DNA of 64,000 nucleotides from Trichopria drosophilae (Eukaryota; Arthropoda; Insecta; Hymenoptera; Diapriidae), in contig CM059585.1 of NCBI GenBank assembly GCA_030407085.1, positions 12,269,001 through 12,333,000 on the forward strand, given 5' to 3'. Positions 1-12,459 of the stretch are shown here, piece by piece. The translations under genes and the position numbers were made by a program. The notes under the pieces were generated by a model, which had not been told where the DNA came from, searched no databases, and saw only the letters and a program-made list of their open reading frames with translations. How positions within the stretch are numbered: the stretch's first letter is position 1; each line of letters opens with the position of its first letter.

Positions 1-480
1 GGCGGAACAAATATGACCTTTAAAATGGCATGTTGTCTTTTTCCATAACAGGTGTGGCAACTCGTGCGTTTTCAACGATTTCAAACAACTCCAGATACCA
101 AATACTAGACAAAATTATGGTTTTCCAAGAATTTTGTCGGGCATATTGCATCTACCATTTTGATTTCCAAAAATCTAATGCCGGACTTTTTCCTGCAATC
201 TCAAAAATCTCTGCATACCACAAAATTAAGTCAGAATAGTCACGTTTTAACACTTCGTCGGCCATACTGGATACACCAATTGACTGATTCGGCCATTTTC
301 AATTTAAAATCATCAACAGCAGCTATATACAGTGTCAAACCACATATGGCAACCCTTTAACCAACCAATTAAAATCGATTTCTTTATCATTCATGTGTGT
401 TCTACCAATTTATGCTATTAGTAAAATCCAAAAACATAAAATTCAGTGTAGTACAAAAATGATTTAGATGGATTAACTAC
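1..480. repeat. diverged CCATTTTGA-type satellite remnants
   Basis: The stretch contains several weak copies of the box found in the satellites at 8.3-9.4 kb and 31.3-32.4 kb, for example 'ctaccattttgatttccaaa' near 151 and 'ggccatactggatacacc' near 261. No open frame here resembles a protein. I infer an old, decayed end of the same satellite family. The spacing is no longer regular. Confidence 0.4.
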
Positions 481-1239
481 AAATTAAGTAATAATCTGTT
501 TGCGTTGTTTCCTTTCACCCGGGATTAATCGTAGCGACAATCAGACGATAACAATGGATTATCATTCCGTAGACGGACGCAGGTCTCTCCGTAGCAATTA
601 GGTATTGCGAGGTCAATTGCACGCGCGGTCGCTTATCATCGCACTACGACATAGGTATTGACGACCGCTGACGAGCCTGTTTACCAATTCGCATGTACGT
701 GGAGGTGCGTGAGAACGGCTGTTGCACCATGCGTGAGAAATTCGTTCCTGGGACAGAGAGAGAAAGAAAATACAAATCAACATGGTAATGCTAAAGAGCG
801 ATAGAGAAAGGTGACATATAGAAATAGAGAGGGGAGTAATAGAAAGAGCGAGGGCCACGGGCGACAGAGCATGCAGGCGTGCTTTTGACGTTTGCCGCGT
901 TTATGCGCTAAATTCGCACCCATCCCGCCGATAAAGAAAACGCACCGTTATAGCACCGCAATGCGAACTGTCAATTATCGGTGCGCGTATGAATAACGAC
1001 CGCTGTTTTCGTCGGACGGCTGAAAAACGGGCTGCGACAACATCGCAACGTCACCGATAACGGTTTTTAAATTTACGCGCGGCTTGTTTGTTTTGCGGAC
1101 GGCGCAGATGAAATTGATCTTTTCTGCGACAATACACAATTTCGAACGTTTTGCGTCAGATTTTCTAAATGATATCCGTATAATACTCCACATAATACGT
1201 TAATACACATTTTTTAAATAAAAAAATAACTTTATTACC
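481..1239. other. single-copy spacer with GA-rich tract
   Basis: A GC-richer block that I do not recognise. Positions about 748-850 are strongly purine-rich on the plus strand, with many GAGA and AAGAG runs. Such tracts can bind GAGA-type factors in insects. I see no exon with convincing splice sites and no known protein in any frame. Confidence 0.35.
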
Positions 1240-2945
1240 ATCAGCCGGTAAAGTAGACTTAAGATTGTTACGAAGTATCGATAGAAATAATCAGTGATAC
1301 GGAACTGTCCACGAAAGTGTGCTAGGATATATTGTTTATACTGTTAAAATAATTTATACTCCGTCGGTAAAACAGAACTTTAGGTAATGTGCCTTGATAG
1401 ATAAAAAAGTTCAATAGAGTCTTATTAAAAATATTTATAGATTCCTTACATAAAATATCGTGGACTACAGAAATAGGGAAGTCCCTGTTTTATCGACAGT
1501 ATTGGATGTAATAATTTTAAAATGATAGGTACTGATAATTCAAACGATCAATAAGTTAATCAATGATACGGAAAATAGACGTTAGTGCACTAAATATGTG
1601 TCATGAATACAAATAAAGGATTTTATAATTCGTCGGTAAAACAGAACTTTAAGTATTTTCAACAGTATTTGAGAACGACATGACAGATAAGAAAATTAAT
1701 ATTCAGTAGAATGTTATTGAAAATTGTACTGATTCTTGTATAGAATGTCGTAAACTGTCGATATGTAGACATTTCTGTTTTATCGACGGTATTGGAACTC
1801 CTATACATTAAGAGGTCATCGTCATTTGTACCTGAAATGGTAGACTTGGATAACATTTTATCAGTATTGTAATATCATCAATTCACTAGCATCGTTTATG
1901 GGTGTTTATTGTGAATATATAGAGCGTCAAGAATTATCGATCGGTAAAACAGAATTTAATATAAAATAATTAAAAATGTTGAACTCTTTTTGATAAAAAC
2001 ACATTCATTTAAATAGTTATGAATAAATGAAATACGTTTCTAATGAAATATCGCTCTCCATTAGATTTTTAACAATTCGTTTTCGGTCGGTAAAACAGGT
2101 AGGATCATTTTTTATTTTCATAGGTATAATTAAGAACGTCCATAAATCCACGAATCATAAAGTTGATTTTAATTTTATATCTATTACGTTAATTAATAAT
2201 ATTGCAATATATGGATCATAAATCAGTCGATAAAGCAGAATTTTTGAAAATATCCATCAAATCTTTAAAAGTATTATAAGAATTAAGTAATAAATATTAA
2301 TAGTTCATCGTACATGGTGCTACCATAAATTTTTCGAATTTATTTTTACGGTTGGTCGGTAAAATAGTGTATTACTAATATGTTCCACATCGAATGACCA
2401 TTTAATGAAATATTTGATATTATTGGCCTCTTAAATGATAAATAAACATTTTCACTGATAGTTTGTAATGAGAAATTTAATTATCGATCGCATCTGTTTT
2501 ACCGATCATTAAGTATATATCTTAAAGTTTGTTCAAATTATAATATATATTTTACTTTGTCAATAAAGCAGAATAATATTTTTTTTTAAATCGTACTTGA
2601 AAATGTATAAAACTGTTTTACCGACAATTCTATATCTTACTATTAAAAATAACATTTTTTTATTGAAACTTAATTTACTACAAATTAGATACAAGGTCAG
2701 GATGCTTTACATAATTAATTCACATTATTCTACTTATAGTACACTGTTTTAATTAAATTGTTATAAGACGGTCACAAAAATAAATCGGTATGGTAATATT
2801 TTATCGTCTATTGTATATTATCTAAGATTCTGTATCTATAATGATCAAAATTGATTAATTAGTTATAAAAGTAGTTAAAAACTTATCTTAAGTAGCTCAA
2901 GTAAAAAGCAATTTATATGAATTACCTCCGTCGGTAATACCGATA
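1240..2945. repeat. phased TCGGTAAAACAG box array, first part
   Basis: The 12-base box TCGGTAAAACAG, or a copy one to three bases different, recurs at 1364, 1633, 1941, 2087, 2227, 2356, 2560 and 2931 on the plus strand. Its complement CTGTTTTAYCGA is at 1485, 1775, 2494 and 2613. A weak copy (CCGGTAAAGTAG) is at 1246. Box centres are mostly 118-167 bases apart, averaging about 140, although the sequence between boxes has no visible similarity. Either this is a tandem satellite in which only one box was kept, as with protein-binding boxes in centromeric satellites, or it is a clustered binding-site array. No coding frame is present. Confidence 0.75.
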
Positions 2946-3626
2946 AATGTTATTGTAAAATGCACCTGAGAACATATAATTATACTGAAATAAATAAATT
3001 TAAATAATTTAATAGGTATCCATTATATATAGTTCATCTTATCTGTTAGAAGATCAGGATTGAACGGAAACTTTATCAAATTATCAATTATCTCGGTCAA
3101 TTTTCAACTTTATCCCAAACGGTTTGAAAATCGATTCCGACACTCTTCGGACCGGCAAACTGTCACCTATTAACGGAGGCTGCACTTGCGGTCGCTAATC
3201 GATGACGTTGAAACGACGTTGATGTTGATAAGACCGCTGGTGCACACAGAATCAGCGTATACGCGCATGGGACAGATTTGACGGCTCGGTCGGTCATTTA
3301 GGGACCTACTTTATTATCGCGATCCGTCTTCTCCCCTCGTTAAGGTGTGGGCGGGCGGAGCTCCGGTGGCTATACTATCCTTTCTAAATTGATCCCGTAC
3401 CTCCAGCTGGCTGTAGCCTCTCCCAGCACGTGGTATTGACTCCCTGTCAGTTTCGCTGTTTTATGGCCCAGGATATTCCCATTGTTCCTTGCTTGCGTCG
3501 CCCAGTGTGCGAACGCTTAATTTAAACGTAGGTGAGAGCATTCCCGGAGAAGCTACAATCGAATACGAAGAATTTACTTAAAAAATCAAAATTTCTTTAG
3601 GTTTCTTATAAAGATTGACAGCCGGG
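2946..3626. other. GC-richer single-copy block inside the box array
   Basis: The box array is interrupted here. Positions about 3100-3560 are GC-richer, for example 'gtgtgggcgggcggagctcc' near 3344, and lack the TCGGTAAAACAG box. No frame resembles a known protein. It may be a regulatory block or an inserted single-copy segment. Confidence 0.4.
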
Positions 3627-4200
3627 TCGGTAAAACAGATATTTTATAATTATAGCGACAGCGTGTATTTTTCCACTTTAATAATGTATTTGGTTCAGTA
3701 TTAAATAGTTTTAATCGATTTTTATTTTACTACTGTGTTTATAACAAAGATTTGATGAAGTAGAATAGTTATCGACTGAGTCGAAAAATCTAAAGAATCC
3801 GATAAATATATTCAACTCATTATAGAATAAAATTATTACTTCATTAAATTTAGAATGTTTCTATTTTGGGGTAATCTTACCGACATTCATTTTTTCGGAC
3901 AATCGGTAAAACAGATTTTTTAATATTTACAAACTTAATACATATCTTTAGTGATAAAAGTTGTTTCTTCAAAAGAACTATGCAATTTGCCGTATCCTCA
4001 AGTATCACACAGGAATTTACATTTAATATAATTCCTCAGATCGATCGGTAAAACAGCTGTATTTGTTGATTCCGATTAATTATAATAACGTATGAAAACT
4101 ATGACACAAAAAAATATGATGAATTAACAATATTTCTTTTTGTTATAATTCTCCTGACATTTTATGTGTATTAAAAATCTACTTCATCGACTGAGCAGTT
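3627..4200 (+). repeat. phased TCGGTAAAACAG box array, second part
   Basis: Exact copies of TCGGTAAAACAG are at 3627, 3903 and 4045. Their spacings are 276 (twice 138) and 142 bases. A decayed copy lies about 140 bases beyond the last one ('tcgactgagcag', 4186-4197), and another possible relic is near 3754-3778, where the missing repeat would fall. The same period on both sides of the block at 2946-3626 indicates one original array. Confidence 0.7.
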
Positions 4201-6660
4201 ACTGATATATAATCGCTTATTACATGTTACTTATGACATTTTAATTAGTAGTAACCTATTAAATGTATGCAATATGTTCTATTTTAATTAGTAAACGTTG
4301 ACTAAAATCTTAGCAGCTTAGTAGTATTAGTAGCTTTTGATTAATTTCAATTTCTAAAGTGACTTATCAGACATATTTTTGGATTCTTGCATAAAAAATG
4401 TGACAAAAATGTAAAATTTACATGGTCAATGTAATAGTGAACTAGTGAAGTTACTAAGCGTATTCTAAATTAGTAATATCTGAAAGATCAGTACGAAAAA
4501 TAATATATATAATTTGTTGAAAATGTTTTGTTGACGTACACAAATCATGTTGACTGCAGAATATTTCCCTATTATATATAATGTAATTAATTATTAAGCC
4601 TTCATCGTAAACGTCTACTCCTTATACGTACTGCTTATTGTATTTCGAACAGCTTACATAGTTGGCAAAGTTTCCCAAATGTTACACCTAGACCAACCGA
4701 GGTAAATTCCAAGACGATCAAGAACTTCGCTGAAGGTTTCCGATTATACACACAACAATGTGAAAAGCTAGATAAAATTGCCGCCAGCTTTCTCGGCATA
4801 TTGATTACAGTTTATAATTAATTACAATATCTTAGTTGTATATACTAATTATAAGTTATTTTAAGATAGTTTGTACTACGAACTTTTACAAAAGGGGTCT
4901 ATCTATTTTCGTGTCAGTTAAAATTTTAGAATATCTCTATATCATATGGTCCAATTCTATGTTGCTGATTTTTTAAATGCCAGAATCTAGCCTGAAAGCT
5001 ACTTTTTCTGTTACTTAATTTACGTTTACAGAACACTTTACAATATTTTGCAAAATAATAAAATAAATTCGATAAATGATTTCCATATTGTCCACTATAT
5101 TTTACTTGTTATTTTGTATTCTACAATGCAAATGTTTCAAGTGATGCTGGATCTGGCATATGACATTTCAGTTTTTGAAATTTTATTTATCATTTCGCCA
5201 TATTAAACTGTTTTTAATTTAAAAAAGTACTGAGAGGGTAGTTTTTTAATTTAAATTAGTAGATATTATGAGGACTGTAAAATTATGTTTTCTCTTACAA
5301 TTTTAATATCTTTTATTGCCAACATTTTGTTTAATTTGATCACGTATTAACCATTTAACTGTGGATGACTAAGAAGTTAGTCATTTCAGAATTTTCTTAG
5401 ACTTTGACAAAAATAGAAATCTTACAATATTGTTAGTCATAACATCCGTTAGTGTAATAAAGTCAATAATTTAGACGATTTAAAAACCGGACCATACCTA
5501 GATAGTCTAAGGTACACTAAACAACTTGCCTTTGGTAATTTTCAAAATCAAAATTTCTTCCCTTGTAGATAAAGTCGAACATGGCACAAAATTGACTTCA
5601 CGAAATTTAGAGCCTAGAATTAAACAAATAATATAAAAGGAATAATCATTAAATCCAAAGCAGAGCAAATATGATTCTTATAAAATTTACAATCGTGTGT
5701 TGCTCCTTTTAAACTCATCGTTATAAATTTTAAAGTGACAGCAATTATCTATGAAATAATTGATTTACTAAAAATTGGTTACTTTCGGACAATTTAGGGT
5801 AGAATCGCCAAAATATAAATGTTTGTTGTATACAGAAAGAGCTAATATTTTGTTAACAAAAATGTTGTTATACTTTTACTAAAATGTATGCCACATAAGT
5901 ATAAGTAAATTTTTGGAGAGTCATCTAGAGGTAATTTAGAAACGACCGATCACTGTTGTTCACACAGTACGCCGTTTCGTAAACTTTGCAGTCTCTATAT
6001 CACAAAAGCTAATGGAAACTCTGATACTGAGGTTCCCAGGAAATTGTTAGCAATATCAACTAAACCTTAAAATGTATCAATAGACTGAAGAGAAACTGAT
6101 TGGTTGCTCGAGTGGTATTGGGAGGTAAGTGGTCAGTATACATTCGGAGGGTCGTTATGAAGGAATTGCTTTGTTCAAGGTAGGCAATACCTTTGTTTCC
6201 CTTGTATTACGAAACGAACAAGGCCTTGTCCACTTACAGTCGGAAAATTTATGTCCACTTATAATGTGGCATTGTACCTTGATTTGACTATCGATTATTT
6301 GGGTAATTTAGACATTTTCTGGAAATTCTTACAATTTTAAGAAATTTTTTAGTTCCTGACATTTTATTAATGATAAAAATTTTAATTCTCGATATTTCAA
6401 TTTATTCCGTTAATGCCCAAATGAACACAAATTTTACACTACATTCAACGCTTATTTCTAATATGAAATAAATTTCAAAAAAATCAATCCGACCAAATTC
6501 TACCATTTTCGGGGCCGTTAAAAATAAAAAAATTCCAAATTTTTATATGAATTTGACATATGTAGTAAAAACACATGATTTTTTTCAGGCGAATTTTTCA
6601 TAAATATCTAGTTTTCTTTAATGAAACTGGAATTTCTTCATTTGAAAACCAGAAATTGTG
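4201..6660. other. AT-rich spacer
   Basis: No gene, RNA or repeat structure is seen. A slightly GC-richer single-copy patch lies at about 5930-6250. Open frames are short and stop-riddled. Confidence 0.5.
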
Positions 6661-7460
6661 GAACCAACAATGAATTAAAAATTCAAAATGGCGAATCCAA
6701 TACGGCGCATAAAAAGTTGCAAAAGTTTCCAAATCCGCGCAAATAACTGTACTCGGAGGTTTTTCGAGATCAACATTCAGAATGTATCAATAGAGGTTTA
6801 CTTGAGGTTTTAGCGTGTGGCTGAATTCGACTCTAGTATTTAGATTTGCAAAAATCAAAACTTATTGAATATGAACGAATTTGGTTCTAAATTGCAGAAT
6901 TAGAAATATTGGATGATTAGTGATAAAAAGGAGTTTGACATTTATAACTGTTTTTTAACACTCCGGGAGTAGAACTCGATTTTGCGCCCTGCAGTGAAAT
7001 ATTCGGGCGCAAATTAGCGAGCCCTACGTCCGTCGTATTAAAAAATATCGTATGGAACACGGGCGAAATATCGATCTCCGTCGAGTGTGAGAAACTTCGC
7101 AATCGTCGAACATCGGTAATTGCGCCCTTGTTACATAATATACTATTATTGGTTCCGCCATTTTGAATTTATTCGTATTCAACGAGTCCATAATCCACCA
7201 ATTAGTGTAAATTGTTATAGTTTCCAATGCAATGTTTGGTCCGCCATATTGGATCCGCTATTTTACATGTTAAACATCAGAAGGTAAATTCGTATTTAAC
7301 AATTCAAAACTTGTGTGAGTCAAAATGGCAGCCTCAAGGCAACAAATTTCGGAACCTAACCTTAAGGTCACTTATTGACCAATCAAGGTTGAAAATCTAA
7401 AAAGAAAATGTCTTCCTCCGACCTGTTATATTTGAAAAAAAAAATTACACCAAAACAAAC
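6661..7460. repeat. scattered satellite boxes in spacer
   Basis: Copies of the satellite box occur singly and in both orientations: 'attcaaaatggcgaatccaa' near 6682, 'ttccgccattttgaattt' near 7152 and 'ccgccatattggatccgc' near 7241. Between about 6950 and 7130 the sequence is GC-richer and single-copy. Confidence 0.5.
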
Positions 7461-8230
7461 ACAATCCATCATCGAATATGGTTAACAAGTAAAGCAGTGT
7501 TCCTTACTCATTAAGTCTCAGTCGTTAACCATTCGTGAAAACCACACGCGACGACAAGGGGTAATTTTTTAGAAAAGCTGTGTTCCCGAGATAGTTAATT
7601 GGCACGAACCCGAGCCGGTTGCCGTCGGGAAAGGTAATAAAACCAACCAAGATAAAAGTCCCAGCTCCCATGAGCGGTGTAGGTAAATTCGAAGAGGCGG
7701 CCAGGTAACAACCGAGAAGGTCTGGAAAGGCGAACGTGCGATGTAATGGGCTTCGTATGGAGGTATAATTATCCTACTTGATGAGTGTTTCACGCCAGGT
7801 CGCGCTGTAGCCGCAGCAACCGACTCAAAATGGAGTAACTCGACATTGCGCGGTCGGTTCCATACGGTTTCGCCGATGAACCTCCTACCACGTACAATGC
7901 ATCTTAGTCTCATTTTGCCGTTTGAGCGAAAATTTGAGGTGCTTGAGGTCGTTCATGATCGTAGGCGAAGTTGGCCGCCGCACACGTCCTTCGAGATTGC
8001 TCATTATGCGGGAAACTTCCGTTATGTATTTTCACGATAATAATGTGTTTATATCTGGCCGGGAGCAATTTTCGGCAAAAATGGTACCAACGTGTGCTTT
8101 CAATGTCTTCGTTATCATAATATCTTAAAACAAAATGTTTTTCACGTACTAATATGACTCTAAACAATGAAAATTGCTCTCTACTTTATTTTGGTAGACC
8201 CCAAAGTTTATGTAACCAAAAGAAATCTTC
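7461..8230. other. GC-richer single-copy block
   Basis: Several overlapping open frames occur on both strands (up to 114 codons on the minus strand, 7569-7913). None resembles a known protein, and frames on both strands are expected in GC-richer DNA. The block is a candidate enhancer or promoter region; I see no decisive motif. Confidence 0.35.
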
Positions 8231-8279
8231 TAAAAATTGGAAATGTTGCCCAACATATTAAATTTTGAAAACTGACCCC

Positions 8280-9450
8280 ATATTGTATCCACCATTTTGA
8301 ATTTTTAAACTTTGTCCTTAGAATCGTAATCGGCGACCGAAAAACCCCTAGATAACAAATATCAGAAAATTCCATAGATATTTTAAAACATTGCCCGTCA
8401 TATTGGCTCCGCCATTTTGAATGTTCAAAAATTGACCTCTGAATCGTGATCAGCGACCGAAAAACAACCTACATACCAAATTCCAGATGAATCAATAGAT
8501 TTAGAAAATTTATCCGCCATATTAGATCCGCCATTTTGAATTTTGAAAATCTGATCTCAGAACCGTGATCAGCAACCCCGAAACCCCAAAGATTATTCAT
8601 GGGTTTAAAAAATTAACATATCAGAAAAATGTGCCCCTCGAAGGGATAATAATCGTCGTTGTTGTCAATAACGTTATCGGATTTTCGAAATTCAAAATGG
8701 CGGATTCATCCTCTTGCAAATACGTTTATTTGGTTCGAATTTTCATGCCATTTTTTTTAAACTTAAGAAATGTCTTTAAATTCAGAATCGGCAACCTCAA
8801 AAACTCCGCAGCAAAATGTCGAAGTGAAAACAATCAATTGTCTTATTGCACCGACATTTTTGATTTTTCAAAACGGATTTCCTGTTCGTAATAAACGCCA
8901 TCAATAAACTTCAAGTGACATAATTCAAGCAAAGATGAGCAATTTTTGTCAATGTTGTCCGCCATGTTGTATCCACCATTTTGAATTTTGAAATTTTGTC
9001 CTTAGAATCGTTATCAGGGACCGAAAAAAACTCTAGATACCAAATTTCAGAAAATTCCATAGATATTTTAAAACATTGCCCGTCTTATTGGTTCCGCCAT
9101 TTTGAATGTTGAAAAATTGTCCTTTTAATCGTAATCAGCGACCGAAAAACAACCTATATACGAAATTCCAGATGAATCAGTAGATGTTTTAAAAATGTAT
9201 TCGCCATATTGGATCCGCCATTTTGAATTTTGAAAATCTGATAACGGAACCGATTTTTTAAATTCAAAACGGCGTATCCTTTTGCTTGCGAATTCGTCTA
9301 TTTAGTCGGAATTTTCATGCCATTTTTTTATTTGTCTTTAAATTAAGAATCAGCGACCTCAAAAACTCCGCAGTAAAATGTCGAAGTAAAAATAACTCAA
9401 CTGTCATATTGGATCCGCCATTTTGCATTCTTAAAATTTAACCATTTTTC
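8280..9450 (+). repeat. CCGCCATTTTGAA tandem satellite with 686-bp higher-order duplication
   Basis: Units of about 120 bases each carry the box TATTGGATCCGCCATTTTGA followed by a 'gaatcgtratcagcgaccga' segment. Box cores begin near 8291, 8411, 8530, 8975, 9096, 9217 and 9417, so successive spacings are 120, 119, 445, 121, 121 and 200. The group 8291/8411/8530 and the group 8975/9096/9217 are offset by 684-687 bases. The unrelated stretch following each group (8694-8850 and about 9268-9410, with 'cctcaaaaactccgcag') is also duplicated. This is therefore a higher-order repeat, not simply a tandem one. No coding function is likely. Confidence 0.85.
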
Positions 9451-11400
9451 AATTTTCAAGTGCTCGATTATGAACGGAAAATGGAAAATACACCATCTTA
9501 AAATATATGAAATGATAGCTAGTATTCGGCAATTTACAGAATAATCTTTCTTGGCATGTTTTTACAGCTTTGATTGTTAAAATGGTTGAAAATTGGTCAA
9601 AACGACATTAGTCCAATTGAAAATTACCGTTTTTTTAAATAGTTTTTAAAATGTCTTATAAAAAGATAGAAATTACCCGTAAGATAGAAATTAAGGAAAG
9701 AAAAATTACATACGTTTAAGATAGCATCGAAATAAACAAGTCAATAATTTATAGCTCGCGTAATGGTATTGTTCAGTAAAATAAACAGTTCGAATCTTTT
9801 TAGCAACGTGATAAATATCACAAGACAATAAAAAAGAAACTTTAACTAACACGAGAGTCGTTTTAAAAGTCGAGATCGAGAGTAAAGATAGGAAGAATTG
9901 TTTATTTTCATTTTCTGTTTAAACTTAACTTTTAAAAGTTTCATTATTAAGTTAAAATATTAAGGCAGCTTTAATTCGGATGTATTTACATTCTGTTGTT
10001 CTGCGTAGCTAAGAAATACACGGTACATTGTGTACCCCACGAGTACTTTCTAGTTGGTGCAAGTGAAAAATTGTTGGTACCCCGGAGGGTATTTAGTATC
10101 GTCCTAGTATACTCGTACGAGAGACCACGTCGCAATGTTGGTAACTTTGCGGAAAAGTAACTTTGCGAAAACTGCTGCGTCACTGTCGAAAAGTTGTTGT
10201 TTTCACGCGGTCACGTGTCGAATCAACAGCTTCGTACCTGAATATACCGAGTTCGTATTTTCCATCTCTATTATTTTCATTTCGAATTCATAGCCAGTGA
10301 TTTTCCGACTTCGGTACGTCCGACATTTCGTGTTAATGAAGCACTGCATGGGATGAAAGGATAGCATTTGCTATTTATTACGAAATGTTTATTTTTCATA
10401 ATATATTTAACTATTTATCATATTTGTTTGCACAATTACAAATTCAATTAATTCTACTTCTATTTACTAAATTTAAATTAATTGCAAGATAATGTTCAGG
10501 TTTATACGTTTGTACGAATATTTTTTCTTTGTATGTATAAACCTTGATTCAATTTAGTAATAATAATGAGGATGAATTATAAAACCAGATGAATTTGGGA
10601 ATAAAGATAATTGTACAGTGTTTACTAAGTGCAGAAATCAGATTCAAAATGTCTGCTATCAATTAGGAAATTATCTCTCATTAAAAGACCTAACAGTCAC
10701 GGAGCCCTGAGAGCGCTTAATAAATAATTAGCCCATGTAGGTACGAGAAATATTTCGAAAACGGCCAAAGTAACGATAAATTAGGTGTCAACGCAATTAG
10801 TCTTAATTACTAAATACCGGCACGGAATGCATAGCGACGGTAGCGCGTTTTGCAAATTAGCGTCATAATAAGTTCTGAAACTTTTGGAGTCGGTACGCAC
10901 CGACACTGCCGAGCATTAATTTCGAGAGTACGGGGAAGACGACCTTAACATTGTGGCTGCGTGCAGATAGTAAATTCGCTCTTTAACGTAACTTAACGCA
11001 TCGGCTTTTCGGCTTTAGTAGCACTCATGTTCTACGGAATCGTCGTTGAGTTGCCGTCCTTTATGGACCTCTTCGAACGTGAAGTGACAAAGTCCCCTTG
11101 CCTCTTCCGAAATGCCCCGGGCTGATGTAGTTCGTCAAAATGGAACTCCTGTTAGTCGTAGGAATGTTGGGGAACTTATATGAGCTCGTTCCGCCCTAAG
11201 GACTTTCTAAGTATCGTGATTAAGCGAAAAGTATACCAATAAACGCCTTCCGGCAAAGAGAGTTCTCTTCCGGTTATACATGTTACTGCGTGACCTTTTC
11301 CAAACTTCTATTAGTCCTCGCCCATAAAACAATTGAAACGAGTATACCTCAGACAGAGAGATGGTTGATTGATCAAGCTAGTTGATCTATACAACTAAAG
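9451..11400. other. spacer; GC-richer single-copy block at 10000-11330
   Basis: Positions 9451-9990 are AT-rich and featureless. From about 10000 to 10340 and 10690 to 11330 the sequence is GC-richer and not repeated elsewhere in the window. No exon with a recognisable protein is visible. It may hold regulatory sequence. Confidence 0.35.
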
Positions 11401-11424
11401 AATATACCCATGCAACGGGCGATA

Positions 11425-11690
11425 GCAGGGAAGTTTCATGGTGCCGAAGCTCCCATCAACCCTGATGAAGCACATTCTTCAGCAACGATCGGCAACGATC
11501 GGAATGTTTCGGTTACGCATACGCTCGCCGGAGGCGAGGTATTAAGTGGGAGTAATTTGAAGGGCTTCGGGTGTAACTTACGATGGAGACCACGGTATTA
11601 CAATAAGCATAGACACACATAGCGGAACGGTAGCCACAAAGTTCTTTGGTGCAGGAACTCTCATCAACCCTGATGAAGCACATTTCAATT
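11425..11690 (+). repeat. direct repeat pair around CATCAACCCTGATGAAGCAC
   Basis: Two copies of a roughly 55-base segment lie about 206 bases apart (11425-11477 and 11630-11684). Both share 'catcaaccctgatgaagcac' and a similar left part ('ggtgccgaagctc' against 'ggtgcaggaactc'). The spacer is GC-rich single-copy sequence. It could be the remains of a retroelement end or a short tandem duplication; no element can be named. Confidence 0.55.
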
Positions 11691-11699
11691 TTTGCTAAA

Positions 11700-12040
11700 T
11701 GGGTTGAAAACAACACTTATTTTTTGTCTTCGGGTTATCTAGCAATAAAAACAGCTGGTTATTCGAATGGTTAACAAAAATATTAAAAATCATCTGAAGA
11801 TCGTAAAAATGCTTGATTGCCAAAACATAAACAATTGTAAAGTAATTGTGTTGGTTGTAATCTAATTACCTTCAATCGGGCAGGTTATATGTTTCGAATC
11901 GGCAGCATAATAAGGTAGCAGATTCTAATAATAAACTCCGAACGAAAACAATGGAGTACAAACGAGAAAAAAGTAACAGTCGTAGTTATATTTTATCTCG
12001 TCAAAGACTCGTTTACGTTTGATTCAATTTGACGGATAGT
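11700..12040. other. AT-rich spacer
   Basis: No feature can be supported here. Confidence 0.5.
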
Positions 12041-12065
12041 TATTTTTCTTGAGCGTTTTTTCAGA

Positions 12066-12458
12066 ATGCGCCCATTCAATCGTTTTTTGCGAAGTGAAAA
12101 ATATCGCGACCGGTTTAAAAAAAATGTTGCGGGCATGGATGCGCGAGGTGCAAATAATTTATGGCTTTTTTCTTTGTATACGTGGCTTTCACAAAGCTTT
12201 GTCCTCGCGTGTACACCAGAACCACTTTGTTTCCAGCCCTTTCAAGCCGATTCGCATCGACGAGACTTTTCGAATTGTTCAGCGGATTCAACTTGCAATC
12301 TCAAAAAATTATTTTTGCATGCAGTGCTTGACTTGAGTTTTGACGAATGTTGGCGTTTATATGATATAGTTACCGTTTGTCGGTACTTAAGATTGATATG
12401 TCTGTTTTCTGTATTAGAAGTTTTGTTTTTATTCAAGTACTTTGGATTGTGTAAGTAA
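12066..12458 (+). other. open reading frame of unknown status, 130 codons
   Basis: I do not recognise this frame. It lies in a GC-richer patch (about 12040-12340). A hydrophobic run in the middle (WLFSLYTWLSQSFVLA, about residues 32-47) is followed by a cysteine-containing stretch (CTPEPLC, then NCSADSTC), which looks superficially like a signal peptide and the start of a secreted domain. A second frame of 95 codons overlaps from 12049. There is no donor site directly after the cysteine-rich part, the 3' third is AT-rich and unlike coding sequence, and no second exon is seen. Chance is the more likely explanation. Confidence 0.12.
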
Positions 12459-12459
12459 T

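Noticed and set aside
7569..7913. 114-codon frame on the minus strand in a GC-richer block
   Set aside because: Several other frames of similar length overlap it on both strands, and no homology is recognised.
11425..11690. CTGATGA motif as a possible hammerhead ribozyme core
   Set aside because: The required GAAA strand and a closing stem II could not be found at the right place on either copy or strand.
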